34,113 nucleotides of DNA, taken from contig WTKN01000193.1 in NCBI GenBank assembly GCA_011524395.1, positions 1 to 34,113 on the forward strand, in the 5' to 3' direction. The stretch comes from Moorena sp. SS36440bin_2 (GTDB lineage Bacteria > Cyanobacteriota > Cyanobacteriia > Cyanobacteriales > Coleofasciculaceae). Position numbers and translations under genes: made by a program. Positions 25,079 to 32,617 of the stretch are shown piece after piece; positions within the stretch are counted from its first letter, which is position 1; each line of letters begins with the position of its first letter. The notes under the pieces were generated by a model, which saw nothing but the letters and a program-made list of their open reading frames with translations, ran no database searches and had not been told where the DNA came from.

Positions 25079-25414
25079 CTACTGCCCACAACAGCGGTCA
25101 ATGCCAAGACTTTGTAAGAGTAGGTCACTGACCGCGTTAGCGATCGCAAATTCCCCGTAAAAACTTTCTCGAAAGTCAAACGCCTGCATTTCTGTAACAA
25201 TAGCAATCACAAGTGAACCCAAATCATTTTCTCCTTCCATCCGTTGACGGACGAAAATCTGGGCGGCGCGTTGTGCAATCGTTTGATTAATTGCTTCTGG
25301 GAGAAACTCTTGATCTAGCCATTGCGCAAGAGTTTCTCGTAACCATTCACCTTCCTGCTGAGGATTTTCAGCCGGTGGCAGAGTAATCGCTGGAATTGGT
25401 TTCGGTTTAGCCAT
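25079..25414 (-). CDS. Conserved-looking small hypothetical protein
   Basis: A soluble acidic protein of 111 residues that I do not recognise. The sequence is mostly helical (EGEWLRETLAQWLDQEFLPE, INQTIAQRAAQIFVRQRMEG) with a C-terminal ANAVSDLLLQSLGIDRCCGQ. It has no signal peptide or membrane segment. ATG 25414 begins MAKPKPIPAITLPPAENPQQ, a proline-rich lead. Its balanced composition and regular amphipathic helices support a real gene rather than a chance frame. It is convergent with rpsN across the repeat array. Confidence 0.6.
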   Translation of the reverse strand: MAKPKPIPAITLPPAENPQQEGEWLRETLAQWLDQEFLPEAINQTIAQRAAQIFVRQRMEGENDLGSLVIAIVTEMQAFDFRESFYGEFAIANAVSDLLLQSLGIDRCCGQ

Positions 25415-25479
25415 AAATAAGGTTTAATGACGGCTAAGCTAAATAGTTTTCTGTTGACCTTTGATTCTATGATACTTTG

Positions 25480-25627
25480 ACACTCAACACTTAACACTCA
25501 ATACTCAACACTCAACACTCAACACTTCATACTCAACACTCATACCAAGTTGCATTCAAATATAGTCGATTGGTTGGATAGGCAGATAGGGAGATTGGGA
25601 AATTGGGAGATTGGGAGATTGGGGGAA
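25480..25627. repeat. Two tandem arrays: ACACTCA heptamers and GGGAGATT octamers
   Basis: Heptamers ACACTCA, TACTCA A-type and variants (25480-25545) are followed by GGGAGATT/GGGAAATT units of period 8 (about 25586-25620). This is the only clear array in the window that does not follow a 7-bp multiple. Both lie in the gap between the MscS gene's 3' end and the small hypothetical gene. Confidence 0.8.
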
Positions 25628-25686
25628 GAGAAAGTTTTACCTTTGACCGCAACTTAGTATCAATACTAAACAAACTGATCCTGCTA

Positions 25687-27381
25687 TTAAAGACTAAAAA
25701 GCCTCTTGACTCGCTTGCGAACCCAAACTAGAAGATTTCTGTCATCTTCTGCTGCATCCAACAAACCCATTTTCCGCATCTGTTTTTGTCGCTCAGCTAA
25801 TTCTTCCTGATGCTTGCCTAATTCCTGGACAATGATCTCCGATAGATCTGGATAGTCTTGCAATAGTTGTTTAAAACCTTTATTGCTAATTACAAATAGT
25901 AGTGACTCTTCTAAGGCTCTAACTGATGCTGTTCTTGGTACGCCTAGCATTAACGAAAGTTCCCCAAAAAATTGACCTGCCTGAAGACTATTAAGAGTTT
26001 TGTTAATCCTCTCTACAAAGACTTCGACAGAACCAGCTAGGATAATATAAAATGCATCTCCAGGGTCTCCTTCATGAAATAACATCTCTGAGGGACGTAA
26101 GCGCTTTCGGTATCCAATTTCAATTAATTGCCTTAGTTCTAATTCAGTAAAATTTTTAAAATAATCGACCTGTCGTAGTAAGTCCCGTAACGCTAAAGGT
26201 CTAGGAGTTTTAACTTTGAAAGACTGCTGATTTGATTCTTCAATAGTTTGTTCAACAGTTTCAATATTTTTGCTCTGTATCTCTTTCCCCATCAGGGCTT
26301 CAGGGTTGCGCATCCAAAAATCCCTTTGAGGGAAAGGAATTGAGATTCCCTGCTGACGTAAATTATATTCAATAATAAAATTCAAAGAACTTCTTATCAA
26401 AGGTTCTTGATCAATTCGATTGACCCATACCCGAAGTTCAAAGTTTAAGGCACTATCACCAAACCCTTTAAAAAGAACTCTTGGTGTTGGCTCAGATAAG
26501 ACAGATGGTTCTAAATAAGCAGATTTTAATAGGACTTCTGTCACTAATACTGGATCACTATCGTAAGCAACTCCTACAGGTATGTGTATACGGGCTTTAT
26601 AGCTGTCAAAAGTCCAGTTAAGCATTCGGTTTTCTACCAAATGAGAGTTAGGAACTACTACATCTCCCCCCTCCCTTGTGCGGATGATTGTAGACCGCAT
26701 CGAGACTTCTTTAACATATCCGGATAGGCCATCAAATTCAATGAAATCACCAACTCTTATTGTTCGTTCTAATAGTAATGTCACACCACTGATAAAGTTT
26801 TTAGTTATATCCTGTAGTCCAAAACCAATTCCAACCCCTAAGCCACCAGCAATAACCGCTAATGACCCCAATTCAAAGTTATGATTCAGAACAATTACAA
26901 TGCCTAATATACCAAATGCGTAGCTGATGATTGTAGCGATGACTGCTCGATTAGCTTCGTCAATCCCCATTTGGGGAAGTAGCTCTTGTTTGAAAAAGTT
27001 TTTTAGGGTACTAGCCAGAAAAATTACTATCATTAAAGACAGTACTAGCTGTATTAGTAATTTAATAGATACTTTAGTATTACCTAATTCAAAAATGGTT
27101 AATTTAATTAGATCTAAACCACCTATCAAATATATAATATATACTAATACACTTAAAATTGTATAACTAATTATTTTAGATAAAAATTCTCTTCTATTTC
27201 GATCCTTGACTAGCTTATTAAGCAGTTTATAATTCAGTAATTTTTTGAAATCTTGGATTATAAATTTAGCAAATAAAAATAAAAAAATTAATTGAAGTAT
27301 GGTGAGAATAGAGACAGGCACTTCTCCCAGTTGGAAGAGAGATTTTTTGAAGAATTTTGTAACTAATTGATCAAGAGGCAT
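25687..27381 (-). CDS. MscS-family mechanosensitive channel with C-terminal cyclic-nucleotide-binding domain
   Basis: An inner-membrane channel of 564 residues. About four hydrophobic segments precede the pore helix region (SLAVIAGGLGVGIGFGLQDITKNFISGV, given here by its parts GGLGVGIGFGLQDI and ITKNFISGVTLLLE). The cytoplasmic beta domain follows (RVGDFIEFDGLSGYVKEV, VVVPNSHLVENRMLNW). A basic/polar linker leads to a cNMP-binding fold at about 400-525: FHEGDPGDAFYIILAGSVEV, then the phosphate-binding cassette FFGELSLMLGVPRTASVRA, which keeps the Glu and Arg needed to bind cAMP or cGMP. MscS-CNB fusions (bCNG type) are known; many are weakly mechanosensitive and nucleotide-gated. ATG 27381. 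The ligand is inferred, not shown. Confidence 0.92.
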   Translation of the reverse strand: MPLDQLVTKFFKKSLFQLGEVPVSILTILQLIFLFLFAKFIIQDFKKLLNYKLLNKLVKDRNRREFLSKIISYTILSVLVYIIYLIGGLDLIKLTIFELGNTKVSIKLLIQLVLSLMIVIFLASTLKNFFKQELLPQMGIDEANRAVIATIISYAFGILGIVIVLNHNFELGSLAVIAGGLGVGIGFGLQDITKNFISGVTLLLERTIRVGDFIEFDGLSGYVKEVSMRSTIIRTREGGDVVVPNSHLVENRMLNWTFDSYKARIHIPVGVAYDSDPVLVTEVLLKSAYLEPSVLSEPTPRVLFKGFGDSALNFELRVWVNRIDQEPLIRSSLNFIIEYNLRQQGISIPFPQRDFWMRNPEALMGKEIQSKNIETVEQTIEESNQQSFKVKTPRPLALRDLLRQVDYFKNFTELELRQLIEIGYRKRLRPSEMLFHEGDPGDAFYIILAGSVEVFVERINKTLNSLQAGQFFGELSLMLGVPRTASVRALEESLLFVISNKGFKQLLQDYPDLSEIIVQELGKHQEELAERQKQMRKMGLLDAAEDDRNLLVWVRKRVKRLFSL

Positions 27382-27556
27382 AAATAACTGCTTTTCAGCT
27401 ATGAATCTATATTTATACCACTCAATCTTAGTATTATTTTAGGATTCAGATATCAGAGTTGCTATTTACCACTTTTCCATTTGGCAACTCCTAGACCAGT
27501 TAAATTCTTTGCAAGACCAAGGATGAAGCGCTTTGAGGAACACAACTATTGTCAGC

Positions 27557-27700
27557 CATGCAAAGCGCGAGTGGTTTGGGTTCTGTGTGCGGAACCTGCG
27601 TCCGCACCGCTGTTTGCCCCGTGGAAACCCCCAAGACCGTAATGGTGCGTTTTCCGCGTTAAGAATTAAATTCGCCACGGGTCGCACCTCTGCATCGCTT
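27557..27700. repeat. Palindromic element, composite nested form (copy D)
   Basis: A diverged, larger copy of the element in the RND gene. It shares the block GTGTGCGGAACCTGCGTCCG, then CCCCGTGGAAACCCCC, AAGACCG and the TGCATCGCT end. Between AAGACCG and the end it holds a further insertion closed by GGTGCG and CGCACC. Thus hairpins are inserted into hairpins. The rest of the 27382-27828 gap has a 14-bp ACAAACCTGACAAC repeat (about 27719-27748) and no gene. Confidence 0.7.
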
Positions 27701-27828
27701 TTTCTTAGTCAGGCACAACTAACAAACCTGACAACAAACCTGACAACAAAGCCTAAAAAGCCCTTGTCACACTTACGCAACCACTAATCATTAGCTAATC
27801 AGCACTCAGCACTAGCTTCAAGTTAGCT

Positions 27829-28452
27829 TTAGAGATTATTACACATAATACCATGTTTGACAATTATGTGACGGTCTCTGTCAAATGTAATCATACCACG
27901 GTTATGGAGTTCTCCTAGAGTTTTAGTCACTGTGACCCGAGAGGTGCCGATGGCATTAGCTAGATTCTGATGGGTCATGCGCACACTCAAGCGAGTTCCC
28001 TCGGCAACTGGCTCCCCCATTTCCTGTTTCAACAAGAATAATAACTGCTGCAAGCGGTCTTCAACTCGGCGCAGTCCAGCGATCGCTAAAAGCGCTTCTG
28101 TCTGTTGTATCCTGTGACCTAGCTGATTGAATAGGGTGTGAGATAGATGAGGAGAAGCTTCCAATTCAATCATCGAAAACCATTTAAGATGTACTTCAGA
28201 TAAAGCTTGAGCCTGATAGGTATCTAGAGCAGCCAACCCAATCCGGAAAGAGGTATCCGGCAATGCCCAACCTAGTAGCACTTCTTCTCCATCAAGGTTA
28301 ATTTTACTCAGTTGAACAATACCTTGACAGACTTGCCAGATCCCAGGTGCAACCAAAGGAATCATTTCCCCCTTTGAATACCAACGCAGCCGCTGTCGCT
28401 GTTTTTGTCCGTCTTGGGATATTCCGTGAAAGGCCTTTTGGGTTAGAGGCAT
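27829..28452 (-). CDS. Crp/Fnr-family transcriptional regulator
   Basis: A 207-residue protein with an N-terminal beta-roll sensor domain (QVCQGIVQLSKINLDGEEVLLGW) and a C-terminal helix-turn-helix (RMTHQNLANAIGTSRVTVTKTLGEL), then the wing GMITFDRDRHIIVKHG. The sensor lacks the cAMP phosphate-binding cassette, so it likely senses something else or acts without cAMP. It resembles the NtcA-like cyanobacterial branch by HTH, but I cannot name an orthologue. Upstream on the same strand are the two hydroxylase-like genes, and the MscS-CNB channel is downstream. Whether it controls them is unknown. Confidence 0.85.
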   Translation of the reverse strand: MPLTQKAFHGISQDGQKQRQRLRWYSKGEMIPLVAPGIWQVCQGIVQLSKINLDGEEVLLGWALPDTSFRIGLAALDTYQAQALSEVHLKWFSMIELEASPHLSHTLFNQLGHRIQQTEALLAIAGLRRVEDRLQQLLFLLKQEMGEPVAEGTRLSVRMTHQNLANAIGTSRVTVTKTLGELHNRGMITFDRDRHIIVKHGIMCNNL

Positions 28453-28528
28453 TGTTATATAAGTTCTGTAGCTTCTAAAGCTCTATTAAACGCTCTTGAT
28501 AATGGGTAGGAAAAATAGTTTTAGTTTA

Positions 28529-28605
28529 CCGTTGACTGTTGACTGTTGACTGTCCAGGTTTGACTGTACCATGTACTAAAAAGTAAACAGTCAACAGCCA
28601 GCATC
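28529..28605. repeat. TTGACTG heptamers and an inverted partner
   Basis: CCGTTGACTGTTGACTG units (28529-28553) are followed 25 nt later by AAACAGTCAACAG (28584-28596), giving an inverted repeat that could form a hairpin just after the hydroxylase-like gene ends. Confidence 0.6.
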
Positions 28606-29121
28606 CTAACTTGATTTCTCCCTACTTAGCTTATATTTATTCTTAACTGACATTAAAAACCTATACCAGGCTTGTGCTGGTTGGTCGTAAAATGTGAAGA
28701 TATCTCCATAAGCAACTGTTGCATCTTGATGGTGAAGCCAATGCTTTTCTGGAGTAGTAATGCACAATAAGTTGCAAAGGCGCTCTAGGGTCTCCGGAGT
28801 TTTCCACTCCATCACGAAAACATGCCTCCAGATAACATGAAGCTCACCCAAGACTAGTCCCAAGATAGTTCCTAGAGGAGAAATTTGCCAGAACCAAGGC
28901 ACAAACATCAAATAAGGAAAGGCACCGGCAAAACCATCAAGCAGTACCAGGGGGTTCTTAGTTAATACAGCATAGTGAATGAAGCTACGATTCTTACTAT
29001 GGTGTACTATGGCATGGAATTTACCAAAAATGTGCTCAGGGACATGGTAAACAAAAGTAGAAAGTAAATCCCCAAGTAGTAGCTGTACTAAAGCAACCAA
29101 TAATATCTTAATGATGAACAC
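28606..29121 (-). CDS. Fatty-acid hydroxylase/sterol-desaturase-like membrane protein, copy 1
   Basis: A 171-residue membrane protein with hydrophobic segments at about 3-25, 60-77 and 80-96. Histidine clusters of the di-iron hydroxylase type are present: HAIVHH (36-41), WRH and HWLHH (126-130). The superfamily introduces hydroxyls or double bonds into lipids, sterols or carotenoids. The protein is short compared with usual members (about 200-300), so one helix pair may be missing or it may be a carotenoid-hydroxylase-like type. GTG 29121 is the start, with GAGGAG 6-7 nt upstream. A second copy lies 1172 bp away with 21 residue differences (about 88% identity). Here Trp127 is in the HWLHH motif; copy 2 has Cys. 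Confidence 0.65.
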   Translation of the reverse strand: MFIIKILLVALVQLLLGDLLSTFVYHVPEHIFGKFHAIVHHSKNRSFIHYAVLTKNPLVLLDGFAGAFPYLMFVPWFWQISPLGTILGLVLGELHVIWRHVFVMEWKTPETLERLCNLLCITTPEKHWLHHQDATVAYGDIFTFYDQPAQAWYRFLMSVKNKYKLSREKSS

Positions 29122-29158
29122 ATCTAACTCCTCTTCCTATGCGCTGATCTTAGTCAAC

Positions 29159-29767
29159 AAACATTAAGGTTTGTCAAAGAAGAGGTTAAACTTAAAATTT
29201 TGATTTTTTGAATGTATGCTACTCTAGCAATTCTCAATCCTTATTGTACAAGATTCGTTATCCTATCTAAGAGTTTCAATTAAGCCAATGTTTGAAACTT
29301 ATGACTTATGACTCCTAGTTATTCAAGTTCATCTAAGTTTTAACACGCCTGAAAGAAGCGCTACGCTATAGAATTTTAATTGCTGAATTAATTGATATCA
29401 TCGGTTAATCGTTAATTCTAAATTTCACCTTCACAATTAACGAACAACCTTCACTGATCATTATTCAAAACAATAGGATATAAATCTGTCTATAGATGAT
29501 CTATAATTGACCATTTTTGAATTGGATCGTTCGCGCAGTAACGTTAATTTTAGTCCCGTGGACAGCTTAAAATGGTCTAACATAAAGTAATAGAAAAAAG
29601 GTTAAATGCTAAGAAGAGCATAATAATAATGCATCAAACTAAGCTGGCTAAACAAGTAGGAAAAGACGCCGTGGTTTCCTACTAAATAAGCGCGTTTATA
29701 GTCTAGTTTTCGGTAAGTTCTATTTTAATTACGAATTACCAATTACCATAAAAGTTCAATCTTCCAT
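29159..29767. other. AT-rich spacer between duplicated genes
   Basis: About 610 nt without a gene, except that its right edge (29741-29767) is one arm of a 27-bp direct repeat whose other arm is 30353-30379. The sequence is not part of the duplication, so it is either the pre-existing flank or was inserted later. Confidence 0.6.
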
Positions 29768-29777
29768 AGCCAGAATC

Positions 29778-30293
29778 CTAAGTTAATTTCTCCCTACTTA
29801 GCTTATATTTCTTCTTAACTGACATCAAAAACCTATACCAGCCTTGTGCTGGTTGGTCGTAAAATGTGAAGATCTCCCCATAAGCAATTGTTGCATCCTG
29901 ATGATGAAGGCAATGCTTTTCTGGAGTAGTAATGCACAATAAGTTGCAAAGGCGCTCTAGGATCTGGGGAGTTTTCCAATCCATCACAAAAACATGCCTC
30001 CAAATAAGATGAAGCTCACCCAATACTAGTCCTAACATAGTTCCTAGAGGAGAAATCTGCCAGAACAAAGGCACAAACATCAAATAAGGAAAGGTCCCTG
30101 CGAAACCATCAAGCATTTCCAGGGGGTTATTAGTTAATACAGCATAGTGAATGAAGCTACGATTTTTACTATGGTGTACTATGGCATGGAATTTACCAAA
30201 AACGTGCTGAGGCACATGGTAAACAAAAGTAGACAGGAAATCCCAAAGTAGTAGCTGCACTAAAGCAACCAATAATATCTTAATTATGAACAC
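29778..30293 (-). CDS. Fatty-acid hydroxylase/sterol-desaturase-like membrane protein, copy 2
   Basis: Paralogue of the 28606-29121 gene, also 171 residues with a GTG start and the same GAGGAG site. The histidine clusters are retained (HAIVHH, WRH, HCLHH). Substitutions are mostly conservative (I/V, L/M, E/D), and the frame is intact, which points to selection rather than decay. The 563-bp duplicated unit (28596-29158 and 29768-30330) includes the leader and the last bases after the stop. The differences Gly17Trp and Trp76Leu fall in membrane segments and could affect substrate choice. It is followed by the FHA gene upstream on the same strand. Confidence 0.65.
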   Translation of the reverse strand: MFIIKILLVALVQLLLWDFLSTFVYHVPQHVFGKFHAIVHHSKNRSFIHYAVLTNNPLEMLDGFAGTFPYLMFVPLFWQISPLGTMLGLVLGELHLIWRHVFVMDWKTPQILERLCNLLCITTPEKHCLHHQDATIAYGEIFTFYDQPAQGWYRFLMSVKKKYKLSREKLT

Positions 30294-30352
30294 ATCTAAC
30301 TCCTCTTCCTATGCGCTGATATTAGTCAACTTACCAATTAGTAATTAGCATC

Positions 30353-30379
30353 AATTACTATAAAAGTTCAATCTTCCAT
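30353..30379. repeat. 27-bp direct repeat, right arm
   Basis: AATTACTATAAAAGTTCAAT plus seven bases matches 29741-29767 at 26 of 27 positions. The pair brackets hydroxylase copy 2. This arm overlaps the stop codon of the FHA gene (30368-30370), so the repeat probably derives from the FHA gene end. Confidence 0.75.
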
Positions 30380-30844
30380 TTCAGTTGACTCAGTTTGATC
30401 GGATTGGGTGCTTTCGGCATTTATCAACGTATTATTGAATGAATTGATATTCCGCTTTCGTTCAGAGGCACGCTTATCTAAAATTGTCTTCAGCCTTGCT
30501 GAAGGCATTTCTCCATTAATATGAATCTGAATTTTCGGCCCCGAACTAGCTAGACGAATAATCATTCCATCGATAACCGGCATTTGGGTGATCCGCTTCC
30601 CATCTATATAGGTGCCATTGGCACCTAAACTGATAATTTCCCAACCATTAGGATTCCGCCGTAGTTCTACATGGTGACGGGAAACTACAGCGCTATAGAG
30701 AATAACATGATTATCGGTTGACCGGCCAATCCGAATCACTGATTCTGTTTCAAAGGGCCAACTTTGAACAGGCACAGACTGGAGAGGATGCAGTAGGGTT
30801 AGGGTAATCGCCGGTGTCACATCTTTCAAGGATTTTGTCCTCAC
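30368..30844 (-). CDS. FHA-domain protein
   Basis: A 158-residue protein with one forkhead-associated domain at about 30-100: IRIGRSTDNHVIL, VVSRHHVELRR and GANGTYIDGKRI, with the conserved GR, SxxH and NGT(Y) residues that bind phosphothreonine. The C terminus is charged and Ser/Thr-rich (STQSDQTESTEMED), possibly itself a phosphorylation target. GTG 30844 is the start, with a weak ribosome-binding site. A Ser/Thr kinase partner is expected but not in the window. A second FHA protein lies 900 nt upstream. Confidence 0.85.
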   Translation of the reverse strand: MRTKSLKDVTPAITLTLLHPLQSVPVQSWPFETESVIRIGRSTDNHVILYSAVVSRHHVELRRNPNGWEIISLGANGTYIDGKRITQMPVIDGMIIRLASSGPKIQIHINGEMPSARLKTILDKRASERKRNINSFNNTLINAESTQSDQTESTEMED

Positions 30845-31096
30845 GGCCTGATACTGTTAACTATCCCCCACCGACACAATGTGGGATTTCCTTGCTTATA
30901 CAGCCAAAACGGCTGCCAGAGTTAGTCATATCTGCTTAGATTTGCAAGGAATGACATGCACCCCAATTAAGGCACACCTATATTAATATAGAGTTTGCTG
31001 TAAACACTATGACTATAGACGACCTTAGTAGAAGGGGCAATCTAGGAGAGTGCCACCATGGTGAATTATTAATCTGAAGTACCCCAACCTGCTTGG

Positions 31097-31152
31097 CTGA
31101 GGTGGCGTTCGCGTAGCTTGGCCTACGGCCATGGGATTGCTCGCCACCTCAG
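31097..31152. repeat. Long hairpin enclosing a GGCC-TAC-GGCC module
   Basis: An 11-bp perfect stem CTGAGGTGGCG (31097-31107) pairs with CGCCACCTCAG (31142-31152). Its 34-nt loop contains GCGTAGCTTGGCCTACGGCC, a relative of the 50-bp palindromic unit at 4731-4780. This looks like one palindrome inserted into the loop of another. Confidence 0.75.
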
Positions 31153-31169
31153 GTCAATCAGGGACGGTC

Positions 31170-31307
31170 TTATTCGTCTTTAGAGTTTCCCGCTTCATCC
31201 GCCGAAGCCTCAACTAGATGCGCGGCCTTGGAGGCGCGCGCCTGCCGGTTTTGGTCTTACTCAGCGTCCACAGGCAGACATCCGCCTTCTAAGGACGTAT
31301 AACTTTG
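31170..31307 (-). pseudogene. Possible remnant of an IS605-type tnpB 3' end
   Basis: Read on the minus strand, this stretch gives QSYTSLEGGCLPVDAE, a stop, then RQARASKAAHLVEASADEAG and a stop after NSKDE. The tail style (EGGCLPVDAE, VEASADEAGNSK) resembles C-terminal extensions of cyanobacterial TnpB proteins as I remember them. No zinc finger or RuvC residues are visible upstream, and frames are broken. An alternative is a structured non-coding RNA. Low certainty. Confidence 0.3.
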
Positions 31308-31335
31308 CGACAGACAAACCTTGGAATCACAGCAT

Positions 31336-31554
31336 CTAGGCTAACCAGCTGGGGCTTGTCTCTTCCCTGAACTCCGAAGCGTACTTTGTAAACCTAATGG
31401 TATAAGTTAACCAAATAAGACTGTTTTTAAGGTAGCCTTTTAGTCGGTCAGGCGGGTCATCAACCACCTCTATTTTACTACGATTCGTCACAAGTTGTCG
31501 TCTCGCTATCCATCTCGGAGACGAAACCGTAAGAGGGGAATTCCGCGAGTTTTG
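31336..31554 (-). other. Unassigned open stretch in a structured intergenic region
   Basis: A 72-codon open stretch with no ATG; a GTG at 31491 would give 51 residues including DRLKGYLKNSLIWLTYTIRF. I do not recognise it. It overlaps a 7-bp hairpin (TCGTCTC 31498-31504 with GAGACGA 31518-31524). It may be part of a decayed mobile element or non-coding. The remaining gap, 30845-31096, shows no gene. Confidence 0.3.
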
Positions 31555-31644
31555 TTAAAAGGACCGAAGGCTGGCAACTTTCTGCAATTGCCCATAACCC
31601 CTAGCAACGAAACATCCTTTAGTAAACTGCCCCGATAGTAAACT

Positions 31645-31676
31645 GCCCCGACCTAGCTAGCGCTTTAGGTCGGGGC
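31645..31676. terminator. GC-rich hairpin terminator
   Basis: An 11-bp stem GCCCCGACCTA / TAGGTCGGGGC is followed on the plus strand by TTTGT. Just left of it, AGTAAACTGCCCCGA is duplicated (31621-31650). It lies 57 nt after the stop of the zinc-ribbon FHA gene, so it may end that leftward transcript; the T-run points to the plus strand, so it could also end an unknown rightward RNA. Confidence 0.6.
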
Positions 31677-31732
31677 TTTGTCCCAGATCAATTTTGCACA
31701 ACCAGCTGTCACACCTACCTAGCACGGGAAAC

Positions 31733-32617
31733 TCAAGAACTTTGGAACAAAAATGTCACTTTATCACCTTTCCCCAAGCTAATGCGATCGCCTGTTCTTA
31801 GTCGATGGCGATTGCCTGGTGATAGAGACGTGTGGTTGACATAAGTGCCATTGGAGCTGCCTACATCTTCAATATAGTAGGTATCTCCCTCAACTCTGAT
31901 ATCCGCGTGAATGCGAGAGACAATGTCTGAGTCAGGAAAACCAGATACATCAATATCCGGTGGAATTTTATCATTGGGCTTACCCATATGAATCACTGAT
32001 ATATGGTGCGGTAACTCAATTGTTGTATTGGTTTGCATATGCAGCAGTTGAGCTGAGATTACCTGCAACTGAGTTTGGGCACTACCTCTATCCGGTACAG
32101 AGGGCGGTGGCGGGTTCTCTAAGTCAGCTTCTGGTATTGACGGTGAGGTTACGTTTTGGCTAGATTCTTCCTGAGAAAACTCTAAATTGCCAACGGTAGG
32201 CAGGGGCAATGGCAAAGTTTCAAAGTCAGGATTCTGGGGTTGAAATGCTTCTGAGTTGAGGGCTGGATTAACAACCGTAGCTGGCATAGCGGTGGTAGAC
32301 TCAGCATCATCAGAACTGATAGGATTGGATGCTGGATCGGGGACTTGAGGATTCATAGCCGGTATAGGTTCAACAAGTGGGTCTGGGGATACCAAGTCGG
32401 GTATCTCTGGGGTAGAGTTTGACCCTGATTTCTCCCCTTTCTCCATATTGGCACCCACATTCAAGTGAAATCCACACTGACCGCAGAAGCTTGCGTCAGT
32501 CTGAACTGTTGCACCACAGTTAGGGCAGCTGGTAGTGGAAGGTAAGGGAGTGTAGCAGGCTTCACATTGGGTAGCCCCTTCCGGATTTTGGTGATTGCAG
32601 TTAGGGCAAACAATCAT
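31733..32617 (-). CDS. Zinc-ribbon and FHA domain protein
   Basis: A 294-residue protein of cyanobacterial type. Two zinc ribbons open the protein (CPNC..CEAC at 4-20 and CPNC..CGQC at 31-48). A long Pro/Ser/Glu-rich, probably disordered linker follows (about 55-190). The C-terminal FHA domain (about 200-292) has IHMGKPNDKIPPDIDVSGFP, IVSRIHADI and VGSSNGTYVNH, with the phosphothreonine-binding SRIH and NGTY residues. It should read Ser/Thr kinase signals while the zinc ribbons bind protein or nucleic acid. ATG 32617. With the other FHA gene it forms a leftward pair, but the 890-nt structured gap makes one operon unlikely. Confidence 0.88.
   Translation of the reverse strand: MIVCPNCNHQNPEGATQCEACYTPLPSTTSCPNCGATVQTDASFCGQCGFHLNVGANMEKGEKSGSNSTPEIPDLVSPDPLVEPIPAMNPQVPDPASNPISSDDAESTTAMPATVVNPALNSEAFQPQNPDFETLPLPLPTVGNLEFSQEESSQNVTSPSIPEADLENPPPPSVPDRGSAQTQLQVISAQLLHMQTNTTIELPHHISVIHMGKPNDKIPPDIDVSGFPDSDIVSRIHADIRVEGDTYYIEDVGSSNGTYVNHTSLSPGNRHRLRTGDRISLGKGDKVTFLFQSS

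Noticed and set aside
30845-31732. RNase P RNA, tmRNA or a group II intron end in the structured gap.
   Set aside because: I did not find the GAGGAAAGTCC block of RNase P, the tmRNA ends or tag reading frame, or both halves of a domain V hairpin; only an ACGGTTTCGTCTCCGAGA stretch on the minus strand hinted at an intron.
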